A DNA stretch of 59,591 nt, taken from positions 1-59,591 of the forward strand of contig NZ_RFAR01000074.1 in NCBI RefSeq assembly GCF_003693445.1, written 5' to 3'. The DNA comes from Aquitalea palustris (GTDB lineage Bacteria > Pseudomonadota > Gammaproteobacteria > Burkholderiales > Chromobacteriaceae). Of this stretch, positions 24,306 through 31,703 are shown in pieces; within the stretch, counting starts at the first letter, position 1; each line of letters begins with the position of its first letter. A model generated the notes under the pieces. That model saw only the letters and a program-made list of their open reading frames with translations, searched no databases and was not told the DNA's origin. Made by a program: the position numbers and the translations under genes.

Positions 24306-25631
24306 TCAGGCGCTGATTGGTACGCTCTGGCCGAGTGGCAGCAGGATGCGGATGCGAAAGCCGCCATCGGCCTCGTCGGCAAACTGCAGCTGGCCGTGGT
24401 GCTGCTTGACCACGCGCGACACGATGGCCAGCCCCAGGCCGCTGCCGCCATCGGTACCGCGGTGTTCGGCCAGCCGCTCGAACGGGGCCAGTGCCGATTC
24501 GCGCAGCGCAGCGGGAATGCCAGCACCGTGGTCGATCACGCTCAGCTCGGCCATGCCGTTGCGCTGGTCGATTTCCACCCGTACCGGCGGATTGCCATAG
24601 CGGCGGGCATTTTCCAGCAGATTGGACAGCAGCCGCTCCAGCGCCAGCGCATCGGCCTGCAGTTCCGGTTCGGCATGACGGACCAGGCTGACATCCAGTC
24701 CACTGCGGGCCAGACGGGCCACCACGCTGTCGGCCAGTTCGGCCAGTGCCACCGGTTCCAGCCGCGCTGATTCCTCGGCACGGGCAAAGTCGATGAACTG
24801 GCGCACAATACGTGACAGCTCGTCGATGTCTGCCAGCATGTCCGGTGTGTCCGGGCTGCTGTCCTGCAACTCCAGCATCAGCTTCAGCCGGGTCAGCGGG
24901 GTGCGCAGGTCGTGCGACAGACCGGCCAGCATCAGCCGGCGTTCGCGGGCCGCGCTATCCAGTGCGCTGGCCATGTGGTTGAAGCCGCGAGCCAGGGCCG
25001 CCAGCTCGCGCGGGCCGTCTTCGCACAATGGCGGCGGCATATTGCCGCGTGCCAGCTCACGCGAGGCCTCGACTACCTTGCCGATGGGGCGGGTGATGCG
25101 CCAGGCGACCAGCGAGGCCAGCAAGGTGGCCAGCAGGGTGGCCAGCAAGGCGGCCTGCATCAGCGAGTAGATGGGGCGGTCACTGTAACGGCCAAAGGGA
25201 ATCACCAGCCAGTAGGGCGTGTCCAGTACATGCACGTTGACCCACAGCTCGTTGCGGTCTTCGCGGTGCACCATATAGCCGTGCACGGTGTCGTCCAGCC
25301 CCTTGCTCAGCCGGCTGACCAGGCTGTTGGCCACCCTTGGCAGTTCGGTGTCGAACTGTTGCTGGTCTGCAGCTTGTTGCGGCAGCAAGCGCGGCAGGCC
25401 GGGGCGGTTGTAGCTGGCCAGAAAAGCGCTGCGCTGGACGGGGTTCATATTGTCCATCGAGCCTTCGAGGAAGGCCAGCGTATCCACCACCTGGGCATAC
25501 AGCTGCTTGTCCATCAGCTTGTGGCGCTCACCTGCCGCGATGTAGACCGTGACGATCTGGGTGGTGACCACCACCACCACCACCAGCACGATCAGGCGAA
25601 ACAGCAGGGAACCGGCAAGGCGTCGCAGCAC
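24306..25631 (-). CDS. envZ: Sensor histidine kinase, EnvZ-like
   Basis: The 441-residue kinase has a first membrane helix (about 10-31), a periplasmic loop (32-157) and a second helix (158-177). A HAMP linker (about 178-230), DHp domain with His240 (LAGLSHDLRTPLTRLKL) and an ATPase domain with N, G1 and G2 boxes (LLENARRYG, DHGAGI, GSGLGLAIV) follow. Length and histidine position match EnvZ (His243 in E. coli). The start codon is GTG at 25631, three bases after the regulator stop, with GGGAG seven bases upstream inside the regulator 3' end. It should phosphorylate the adjacent response regulator; the signal is inferred to be envelope or osmotic. Confidence 0.87.
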   Translation of the reverse strand: MLRRLAGSLLFRLIVLVVVVVVTTQIVTVYIAAGERHKLMDKQLYAQVVDTLAFLEGSMDNMNPVQRSAFLASYNRPGLPRLLPQQAADQQQFDTELPRVANSLVSRLSKGLDDTVHGYMVHREDRNELWVNVHVLDTPYWLVIPFGRYSDRPIYSLMQAALLATLLATLLASLVAWRITRPIGKVVEASRELARGNMPPPLCEDGPRELAALARGFNHMASALDSAARERRLMLAGLSHDLRTPLTRLKLMLELQDSSPDTPDMLADIDELSRIVRQFIDFARAEESARLEPVALAELADSVVARLARSGLDVSLVRHAEPELQADALALERLLSNLLENARRYGNPPVRVEIDQRNGMAELSVIDHGAGIPAALRESALAPFERLAEHRGTDGGSGLGLAIVSRVVKQHHGQLQFADEADGGFRIRILLPLGQSVPISA

Positions 25632-25634
25632 CGC

Positions 25635-26360
25635 TTACTCCCGCTCGCTGCCGTCGGGCACGAAGACATAGCCGTAGCCCCATACGGTCTGGATGAAGCG
25701 CAAGGGGCTGTCGCCGCCTTCCAGCGTCTTGCGCAGACGGGAAATGTGCACGTCGATGCTGCGATCCAGCGATTCGCCATTGCCCTTGCCCAGCGCCATT
25801 TCCATCAACTGTTCACGGGTGAGCGGGCGGCGCGGATGGGTGGCCAGTACGGTGAGCACGGCAAATTCGGCGGTGGTCAGCGACAGGGCTTGCTGGTTTT
25901 TCAGCAGTTCGCGCCGTCCCAGATTGAGCTGGAACTCGCCAAACTCGATCACTTCGTCGGATTCGTGGCGGGCGGCCAGCGCCGGGGTGGCATGGTGGCG
26001 GCGCAGTACCGACTGGATGCGGGCGGTCAGTTCACGCGGATTGAAGGGCTTGGGCAGATAGTCGTCTGCACCCATTTCCAGGCCGAGAATGCGGTCTACA
26101 TCCTCGCCGCGCGCGGTCAGCATGATGACGGGCACCGTCTCGCCCTGGGCGCGCAGGCGGCGCACCACGGCCAGGCCGTCATCGCCGGGCATCATCACGT
26201 CCAGTACCATCAGGTCCGGCCGGTTGCGCGCCAGTTTGCGGTCCAGCTCGCGGGCATCCGGCAGGGTGTCGACCACATAACCCTGCTGTCCCAGGTAGCG
26301 GGTGAGCAGCTCGCGCAGCTTGGCGTCGTCGTCGACGATGAGAATCTTGTTGTGTTCCAT
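25635..26360 (-). CDS. ompR: OmpR-family response regulator
   Basis: The 241-residue protein has a receiver domain (5-120; acidic residues 10-12, phosphoacceptor Asp54 in LMVLDVMMPGDDG, Lys104 in LPKPFN). A winged-helix output domain (about 138-236) includes TTAEFAVLTVLATHPRRPLTREQL and RSIDVHISRLRKTLEG. Overall similarity is to OmpR. AAGGAAA precedes the ATG at 26360; an in-frame upstream extension to 26453 is not conserved. It is cotranscribed with the kinase and divergent from three small exported-protein genes. Direct repeats at 26491-26506 in the divergent interval are a likely binding site. Confidence 0.9.
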   Translation of the reverse strand: MEHNKILIVDDDAKLRELLTRYLGQQGYVVDTLPDARELDRKLARNRPDLMVLDVMMPGDDGLAVVRRLRAQGETVPVIMLTARGEDVDRILGLEMGADDYLPKPFNPRELTARIQSVLRRHHATPALAARHESDEVIEFGEFQLNLGRRELLKNQQALSLTTAEFAVLTVLATHPRRPLTREQLMEMALGKGNGESLDRSIDVHISRLRKTLEGGDSPLRFIQTVWGYGYVFVPDGSERE

Positions 26361-26490
26361 GGTGTTTTCCTTGATCGCCCGGCGCGACAAAGCGGCTGGC
26401 ATGCTGATGGCAAAGCTTAACCCGGCCCAGCCGGCTAGGCGATGGTGGATCATGAATTTCTGTTAAACGCCATCAGCCATTCACAAAAGT

Positions 26491-26506
26491 TAACATTTGG
26501 TAACAT
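26491..26506. promoter_or_regulatory. Direct repeat TAACAT-N4-TAACAT, candidate OmpR-class binding site
   Basis: Two TAACAT words begin exactly ten bases apart (26491 and 26501), each preceded by G or GT. OmpR-class regulators bind tandem half-sites with about one helical turn spacing. The site ends about 30 bases upstream of TACACT (26537-26542), a reasonable -10 element with a poor -35, the layout expected for an activated promoter reading into the gene at 26576. Confidence 0.45.
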
Positions 26507-26575
26507 GCGACACACGGATACGCAAAGGCCGCCTTCTACACTGGGACCGTGTGCTGCATGTCGGAGATCATGATC

Positions 26576-26788
26576 ATGAAAAAGTCCTTGATTTTAATGC
26601 TGTTTGCCATGTGTTCGCTGGGCCTGGCTACGGCAGTGCAGGCCGCCGAGCGCGGCGGTAACGGTGCCGATGTGCGCGAGGCACGACAGATGGCCGCACA
26701 GAGCACGCAGCAGGCGATGCCTGCCGCTGGCCATACCGCGCCGGATGGCACATCGACCTCGATGCGACGTCCTGGCGGCGAAAAATAA
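26576..26788 (+). CDS. Very small exported protein, unknown function
   Basis: This 70-residue product has a strong signal peptide (MKKSLILMLFAMCSLGLATA, cleavage after VQA). The mature peptide is only about 47 residues, polar, glycine-rich and probably disordered, with no cysteine. I do not recognise a family. GGAG lies nine bases upstream of the ATG at 26576; in-frame ATGs at 26570 and earlier are less consistent with the signal peptide. It is the first of three exported-protein genes read divergently from the OmpR/EnvZ-like pair and may be their target. Confidence 0.65.
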   Translation: MKKSLILMLFAMCSLGLATAVQAAERGGNGADVREARQMAAQSTQQAMPAAGHTAPDGTSTSMRRPGGEK

Positions 26789-26857
26789 GCGCCAAGTCAT
26801 TCATGTTCCATCAGCCTTCTGCTGCGATGCCGCTGAGTCATCATGGCAGGAGGCGTA

Positions 26858-26882
26858 ATGTCAGGTTAAAATGAAGCCATGA
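26858..26882 (+). other. Two mini-ORFs ahead of the 26879 gene
   Basis: A perfect AGGAGG (26848-26853) precedes ATG TCA GGT TAA (26858-26869). ATG AAG CCA TGA (26871-26882) follows, and its stop overlaps the ATG of the next gene (26879). The good ribosome-binding site therefore serves a four-codon frame, and the real gene would be reached by reinitiation. Function is inferred and may be chance. Confidence 0.3.
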
Positions 26883-27250
26883 AGTACCATGCCATTTATG
26901 TCTTGCTGTTTGCCACGGTGACGGCGTTCGCCTTGCCAGCGCTGGCACAAGGCCCGAATGGCGCGGAGGAAGGCGCGGCGGAGTTCCAGCGTTTCCCGCC
27001 CCGGCAGTCTGCCGGAGAGGAACGCCGCTTGCGTAATCTGCGTCTGAAGGAGGCAGTGCAGGCCGGTGACTTGTCGCCGGAAGACGCACGGCGCCTGCAG
27101 CGCCGCCATCCTCCGGGGGGGCCGCCTGCGGGCGGCATGGGTGAACCTGACCGTTTTGCACCGGATGGTTTTTCGCATCCGCCGCCGGGGCAACGCAATT
27201 TCTGGCGCGACAAGCGACAAAAGGCTCAGGAGCAATTCCAGAACGATTGA
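26879..27250 (+). CDS. Small exported Arg/Pro/Gly-rich protein
   Basis: This 123-residue protein has a signal peptide (MKYHAIYVLLFATVTAFALP, cleavage near ALA). A helical stretch (about 44-75: GEERRLRNLRLKEAVQAGDL then SPEDARRLQRR) and a Pro/Gly-rich tail (PPGGPPAGGMGEPDRF) follow. The helix with an S-P-E-D-A-R turn loosely recalls periplasmic Spy/CpxP-type stress proteins, but the LTxxQ motif is absent and the similarity is too weak to assign. No good ribosome-binding site precedes the ATG directly. A hairpin without T-run follows at 27251. Confidence 0.65.
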   Translation: MKYHAIYVLLFATVTAFALPALAQGPNGAEEGAAEFQRFPPRQSAGEERRLRNLRLKEAVQAGDLSPEDARRLQRRHPPGGPPAGGMGEPDRFAPDGFSHPPPGQRNFWRDKRQKAQEQFQND

Positions 27251-27273
27251 TCCGGCTATCTTTAGTAGCCGGA
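27251..27273 (+). other. Intergenic hairpin TCCGGCTA/TAGCCGGA
   Basis: Perfect eight-base arms enclose a seven-base loop, starting directly after the TGA of the 26879 gene. No T-run follows. It may stabilise the upstream message or limit read-through into the cysteine-repeat gene. Confidence 0.55.
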
Positions 27274-27299
27274 CATTGCCAGTGGCAAGGATCACGGCC

Positions 27300-27767
27300 T
27301 TGAACAAAGCTTGGGGTAAGTGGAGTAGTGGCAACTGGCTGGCGGGTTTGGCCATGCTGCTGGGGTTGGCATGGTCGGCGCAGGTGCAGGCGGCCCCGGA
27401 GTGTGACAAGGCGATGGCGCCGCAACGCTGCGCCAGTTACCGCCAGGGCTGGCTCAGTTGTTCGGATCTGACCGCTGGATCGCGTCGCGCCTGTATCGAA
27501 CAGTTTACCCCGGCGCTCAGTTGCCAGCGCAGCCGTGATGCCCGCCGCTGCGAGGCCTTGCTGGCGGCACAGGCTGCTTGCGAGGGCAGCGAGGGGCTGG
27601 CACGACGGCTGTGTGTGCGTGAGCGCCTGCCGGCGGCGGATTGCAGCCACGCTGCCAACAAGGCCCGCTGTGAACAGCGGGCAGCGGCGGAGCAAAGCTG
27701 TGCCGAAACTGCGGCCCAGCAAGGCCGCGAATGTGTGCGCAAGGCACTGGCTCCCTCAGGCAACTGA
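27300..27767 (+). CDS. Exported cysteine-rich protein made of three 40-residue repeats
   Basis: The 155-residue product has a long signal peptide (cleavage near QVQAA, about residue 31). The rest is three tandem repeats of exactly 40 residues with cysteines at 35, 44, 54, 65 / 75, 84, 94, 105 / 115, 124, 134, 145: the pattern C-x8-C-x9-C-x10-C-x9. RC or RRC/RLC recurs at the same places. The twelve cysteines probably form disulfides in the periplasm, or bind metal. I know no named domain for it. The TTG at 27300 has AAGGA eight bases upstream; ATG 27354 or GTG 27282 are alternatives. A terminator follows. Confidence 0.75.
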   Translation: MNKAWGKWSSGNWLAGLAMLLGLAWSAQVQAAPECDKAMAPQRCASYRQGWLSCSDLTAGSRRACIEQFTPALSCQRSRDARRCEALLAAQAACEGSEGLARRLCVRERLPAADCSHAANKARCEQRAAAEQSCAETAAQQGRECVRKALAPSGN

Positions 27768-27795
27768 AACCAGACAATTCAAATCGGGATAAAAC

Positions 27796-27826
27796 AAAAC
27801 CCCGCTGTCGCGACAGCGGGGTTTTT
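27796..27826. terminator. Bidirectional intrinsic terminator
   Basis: A 15-base perfect palindrome arm (AAAACCCCGCTGTCG and its complement) meets without spacer, so the terminal loop uses central bases. T-runs follow on both strands. It separates the convergent cysteine-repeat and quinone oxidoreductase genes. Confidence 0.88.
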
Positions 27827-27842
27827 CATGGGTAGCCGCTAT

Positions 27843-28817
27843 TCAGGGCTGCAGAATGATGGAGCCGGTGGTGCGGCGGCCTTCCAGATCACGGTGTGCA
27901 GTCGCTGCTGCAGCCAGCGGGTAACTGGCGGATGGCTTGACCTGCACCGCGCCGGCGGCAATGCGTTCGAACAAGGCCGCCGCCGAAGCTTCCAGTTCCT
28001 CGCGCTGGGCAATGTAGTCTGCCAGCTTGGGCCGGGTGAAAAACAGCGAGCCTTTTTGCGATAGCAGCAGCGGTTCGAATGCCGGCACCGCTCCCGAGGC
28101 ATTGCCAAAGCTGACGAAGGTGCCACGCGGAGCCAGGCTGTTCAGCGACATGTCGAAGGTGCTTTTGCCCACCGAGTCGTATACCACCGGCACGCCCTTG
28201 CCGCCGGTGATCTCGCGCACCCGCGCCACCACATCTTCCTCGCTGTAGTTGATGACATGGGCGCAGCCCAGCTGGCGGGCCAGCTCGCCCTTGGCCGCCG
28301 AGCCGACCGTGCCGATCACCTGTACCCCCAGTGAACTGAGCCACTGCACGGCGATCTGGCCGACGCCGCCGGCTGCGGCATGCCACAGCACGGTCATGCC
28401 GGGCTGTACGGCAAAGGTACGGCGGATCAGGTACTCCACCGTCATGCCCTGCAGCATGATGCAGGCAGCCACTTCATCGCTGATGCTGTCCGGCAGCCTG
28501 ACCAGTACGGCGGCGGGAATCAGCCGCACGGTGCTGTAAGCTCCCAGCGGCCCGCCGGCATAGGCCACGCGGTCTCCCACTTGCAGCTGCGTCACGCCTT
28601 CGCCCACGGCCTCCACCACTCCGGCCGCTTCGCTGCCCAGGCCGCTGGGCAGGGCAATCGGATAGAGCCCGCTGCGCTGGTAGGTATCGATGAAATTAAC
28701 GCCGATGGCACGATGGCGCAGACGCACCTCGCCCGGTCCGGGTTCGCCGACGCTGATGTTTTCCAGCTGCAGCACATCGGGTGACCCGCTGACATGAAAA
28801 CGGATGGCCTGGCTCAT
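27843..28817 (-). CDS. qor: NADPH:quinone oxidoreductase (zinc-free MDR family)
   Basis: The 324-residue enzyme belongs to the zeta-crystallin/QorA group of medium-chain dehydrogenases. Its GroES-like N-terminal part contains AIGVNFIDTYQRSGLYP, and a Rossmann domain has the nucleotide motif AAAGGVGQIAVQW. The zinc-binding cysteines of alcohol dehydrogenases are absent. It reduces quinones with NADPH by one electron in the cytoplasm. AAGGA lies eight bases before the ATG at 28817; a longer in-frame start at 29030 is not conserved. It is divergent from the H-NOX gene. Confidence 0.9.
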   Translation of the reverse strand: MSQAIRFHVSGSPDVLQLENISVGEPGPGEVRLRHRAIGVNFIDTYQRSGLYPIALPSGLGSEAAGVVEAVGEGVTQLQVGDRVAYAGGPLGAYSTVRLIPAAVLVRLPDSISDEVAACIMLQGMTVEYLIRRTFAVQPGMTVLWHAAAGGVGQIAVQWLSSLGVQVIGTVGSAAKGELARQLGCAHVINYSEEDVVARVREITGGKGVPVVYDSVGKSTFDMSLNSLAPRGTFVSFGNASGAVPAFEPLLLSQKGSLFFTRPKLADYIAQREELEASAAALFERIAAGAVQVKPSASYPLAAAATAHRDLEGRRTTGSIILQP

Positions 28818-28923
28818 GGTACGGTCCTTTTTCCAGCATGATGACATGGTGCCGAGTCTGCACCGCAGGCCACCGCCATGCAAGCCGTGTCTGGAGAACA
28901 GCCTGTTTGCCGTGGGCGCTGAC

Positions 28924-28952
28924 TTGGTGTTGGCCGGTTTTCTTCCTACATT
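28924..28952 (+). promoter_or_regulatory. Predicted sigma-70 promoter for the H-NOX/kinase operon
   Basis: TTGGTG at 28924-28929 and TACATT at 28947-28952 are separated by 17 bases. A leader of about 75 bases runs to the H-NOX start codon. Confidence 0.5.
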
Positions 28953-29032
28953 GAATCCATGGTGCCTTGCTGCGTGCAGGGTTAATCGTAGCGGGCAGAG
29001 CAGCGCATGCAAGCCACACGAAGGGAACAAGC

Positions 29033-29572
29033 ATGAAAGGCGTGGTGTTTACCGAGTTTCTGGAAATGGTGGAGAGCCGTTTTTCTGCCGACATGGTGGA
29101 TGACATCATCGAGGATGCCGGCATCAAGTCGGGAGGGGCCTACACTGCGGTGGGCAGTTATCCCTTCGCCGAGATGGTGGCGCTGGTGACGGCCTTGTCA
29201 CAGCGTAGCGGACTGGAGCCGCAGGCGCTGATCTACGCCTTCGGCCATTATCTGTTCGGGCGCTTTGCCCTGCTTTATCCATACAGTATCCAGGGCTGTA
29301 GCTGCGCCTTCATGGTGCTCAGCAATATCGAAAAACACATTCACCAGGAAGTACAAAAGCTCTATCCGGATGCACAGCTGCCACATATCGAGGTGCTCAG
29401 CAGCGATGAGCGCTGCCTGAGCTTGCTGTACAGTTCGCCACGCTGCCTGGCCCCGCTGGCTTCCGGCCTGATCCAGGGGGCGCTCGATCATTTTGGTGAG
29501 CAAGGGCGGATCGTGGCCGAGCCATTGAACGATGATGGCAGCAAGGTACGCTTTGTGGTGGAACTGGTATGA
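29033..29572 (+). CDS. hnoX: H-NOX (heme nitric oxide/oxygen binding) sensor protein
   Basis: The 179-residue protein is a stand-alone H-NOX domain. It begins MKGVVFTEFLEMVESRFSAD. The proximal heme ligand is predicted to be His104 (IEKHIHQEVQKLYP), placed seven residues before YP as in guanylate cyclase. The heme-propionate motif Y-x-S-x-R is present as YSSPR. Family members bind NO tightly and inhibit a partner kinase or cyclase. The start has AAGGGAA upstream. Its stop overlaps the start of the hybrid kinase by four bases (ATGA), tying the two together. No distal-pocket tyrosine for oxygen binding was identified, so NO is the likely ligand. Confidence 0.92.
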   Translation: MKGVVFTEFLEMVESRFSADMVDDIIEDAGIKSGGAYTAVGSYPFAEMVALVTALSQRSGLEPQALIYAFGHYLFGRFALLYPYSIQGCSCAFMVLSNIEKHIHQEVQKLYPDAQLPHIEVLSSDERCLSLLYSSPRCLAPLASGLIQGALDHFGEQGRIVAEPLNDDGSKVRFVVELV

Positions 29573-30987
29573 CCGAAGAAGAACAGGCCCAGCTGCAAGA
29601 TCAGCTGCTGCGCTACCAGAAGCGCTACCAGCGCGAGAAAACCGCGCGCAAAGAGGCCGAGGTGCTGCTGGAACAGCGTAGCCGCGCCTTGTACGACGCC
29701 AACTTCGAACTGTCCACCGTGGCAGCCCAGCTGGAGAAGATCGTTGAATGGCGCATGGCACAGCTGTCCGAGGCCCTGCTCAAGGCGGAAATGGCGGCCA
29801 AGGCCAAGTCGGAATTCCTGGCGGTGATGAGCCACGAAATCCGTACCCCGCTCAACGGGGTGCTCGGCATGGCCGAGCTGCTGTCGCATTCCACGCTGAC
29901 CGCCGAGCAGGGCGAACAGGTTGCCACCTTGCAGGAGTGCGGCACTTCGCTGCTGGCGCTGATCAACGACATTCTCGACCTGTCCAAGATCGATGCCGGC
30001 AAGCTGACGCTGGAACAGCGGCCTTACAATTTGTATGCCTTGCTGGATAGCGTGGTGAATCTGTTTGTGCCCAAGGCGATGGAGGCTGGTTTGCACATCG
30101 AATGGCAACGGCCGCTGGGCAACGCCTGGCTGCTGGGCGATGCCACCCGGCTGCGCCAGATCACCAGCAATCTCTTGAGCAATGCCATCAAGTTTACCCA
30201 CCAGGGCGGGATTACCGTGACAGTGGGCATTGAGCCGCTGGAAGATACCTTTGACATGAAGCGTCTGGTGCTGGTGATCCGCGATACCGGCATCGGCATG
30301 ACGCAGGAGCAGCTGGGCAAGGTGTTTACCGCGTTTGAACAGGCCGACTCCACCACCACCCGGCGCTATGGCGGGACCGGGCTGGGGCTGGCCATCTGCC
30401 GCCGGCTGGCCGAGGCCATGGGCGGGCGCATCGATGTCAGCAGCGAGCACGGTGTGGGCAGCAGTTTCAGTGTGCACTGGGTGGCTACCGAGACCAGCGC
30501 CCCGGTGGCCGAAGTCCCCGTCCCCGTGCTGGCGGTCGAGCCGCCGCGGCCGGGGGTAGCTCCGTTATCGGTCATGGTGGCCGAGGACAATACGGTGAAC
30601 CAGAAGTTGATCATCAAGCTGCTGGACAAGCTGGGCTACCGCGATGTGCTGCTGGCCGGCAATGGGCGCCAGGCGCTGGAACGGGTCAGCCAGGGCGGGG
30701 TGGAGCTGATCCTGATGGACATGCAGATGCCGGAAATGGACGGGCTGGACGCCACCCGCGCCATCCGGCAGCTGGAGCTGGGCTGCCAGCCCCACATCAT
30801 TGCGCTGACCGCCAATGCCTTCGACGAAGACCGCGAGCGCTGCCAGCAGGCCGGCATGAATGATTTTCTGTCCAAGCCGGTGAGCCTGGAGCGCCTGTCA
30901 GTGGCCATGCAGCGTGGCAGCAGCCTGCTTAGCAATCAGCAGCTGCCCAGCGCAGCAGGGGCGGCAGACACTCAGGCCAGCGCTTGA
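29569..30987 (+). CDS. Hybrid histidine kinase (HnoK-like), H-NOX partner
   Basis: The 472-residue protein has an N-terminal coiled coil (about 1-80, no membrane segment), a DHp domain with His89 (MSHEIRTPLNGVLGM) and an ATPase domain (NLLSNAIKFT, DTGIGM, GTGLGLAI). A C-terminal receiver domain carries Asp384 (LILMDMQMPEMDG). Cytoplasmic kinases encoded with H-NOX are inhibited by the NO-bound sensor and feed phosphorelays that control c-di-GMP or motility. No HPt protein or separate response regulator is adjacent, so the output must lie elsewhere. The last 59 bases overlap, antisense, the end of the YqiA-like gene. Confidence 0.92.
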   Translation: MTEEEQAQLQDQLLRYQKRYQREKTARKEAEVLLEQRSRALYDANFELSTVAAQLEKIVEWRMAQLSEALLKAEMAAKAKSEFLAVMSHEIRTPLNGVLGMAELLSHSTLTAEQGEQVATLQECGTSLLALINDILDLSKIDAGKLTLEQRPYNLYALLDSVVNLFVPKAMEAGLHIEWQRPLGNAWLLGDATRLRQITSNLLSNAIKFTHQGGITVTVGIEPLEDTFDMKRLVLVIRDTGIGMTQEQLGKVFTAFEQADSTTTRRYGGTGLGLAICRRLAEAMGGRIDVSSEHGVGSSFSVHWVATETSAPVAEVPVPVLAVEPPRPGVAPLSVMVAEDNTVNQKLIIKLLDKLGYRDVLLAGNGRQALERVSQGGVELILMDMQMPEMDGLDATRAIRQLELGCQPHIIALTANAFDEDRERCQQAGMNDFLSKPVSLERLSVAMQRGSSLLSNQQLPSAAGAADTQASA

Positions 30988-31498
30988 GGCGGTGGTCGTC
31001 GCCATTGAAAATGGTTTGCCGGTGACCCCGGTAATAGCGCGCCGCAGCCTGCCAGTCCAGTACCTCGTCCGCACTGCCCAGCCATAGCCAGTATGCACCG
31101 GCGGCTGGCGCTTCAATACGCATGTCCAGCAAAGCCTGCATATCGGATTCGTCCAGCAGGTATTCTTCCCCGGTGTAGGGATTGCGCTGTGCGCCCAGAT
31201 AGCGCTGCAGATCGATATACGGTGTGATGGCCGGATTGATCAGTGCGGCCTTGCGGCCATGTTGTTCTGCCAGCCAACCGGCGTAGTAGCCGCCCAGCGA
31301 ACTGCCGATCAGCCAGCTGTCGGCGGGCAGGGACAGCAATAATTCTTCTGCCTGGGCAATGGCGGTAGCCGGGTGTGGCGACAGCCGTGGGCTGTGCAAG
31401 GTGGCGCTGGGGACATGCCGTGCCAGCCAGGCTGCTGTTTCCTGTGCTTTGAGCGATTGCGGACTGGAGTTGAAGCCGTGCAGATAAATGATGTGCAT
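30929..31498 (-). CDS. YqiA/YcfP-family alpha/beta-fold esterase
   Basis: The 189-residue protein begins MHIIYLHGFNSSPQSLKAQE and has the nucleophile elbow GSSLGGYYA (Ser67), the FNGDDHRL histidine near residue 170, and AALINPAITP, all typical of the YqiA family. Such proteins hydrolyse short-chain esters; the physiological substrate is unknown. It is cytoplasmic. Its 3' end overlaps the convergent hybrid kinase gene by 59 bases, so neither gene has a private terminator here. Confidence 0.85.
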   Translation of the reverse strand: MHIIYLHGFNSSPQSLKAQETAAWLARHVPSATLHSPRLSPHPATAIAQAEELLLSLPADSWLIGSSLGGYYAGWLAEQHGRKAALINPAITPYIDLQRYLGAQRNPYTGEEYLLDESDMQALLDMRIEAPAAGAYWLWLGSADEVLDWQAAARYYRGHRQTIFNGDDHRLKRWPECLPPLLRWAAADC

Positions 31499-31685
31499 GA
31501 TGCGTGTACAAAAAAGAGCAAATGGATGATGAAGCCCTGCGCATGTTCAGCGATGAAAACGCAATATCCGGACAGGGTGAGGGCGGCGGTGGCGATGCGC
31601 CGGCAAGCGTGAAAAACCGGCGCTAGTAGTGCGTATTGCAGCGGCGCACTTGGTTTGCAAGCAGGACAAGCCGGACGGCTTGCCC

Positions 31686-31701
31686 TGTTCCACGTGAAAC
31701 A
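31686..31701 (+). other. parS-like ParB-binding site 2
   Basis: The sequence TGTTCCACGTGAAACA matches the chromosomal parS consensus TGTTNCACGTGAAACA at every defined position. It sits in the intergenic region two bases beyond the stop of the solute-binding protein gene. It shares a 15-base identical core with the site at 2552-2567. Confidence 0.78.
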
Positions 31702-31703
31702 GC

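Noticed and set aside
27900-28386. An apparent Gly/Arg-rich protein within the quinone oxidoreductase region
   Set aside because: It is an alternate reading frame of the qor gene in GC-rich DNA.
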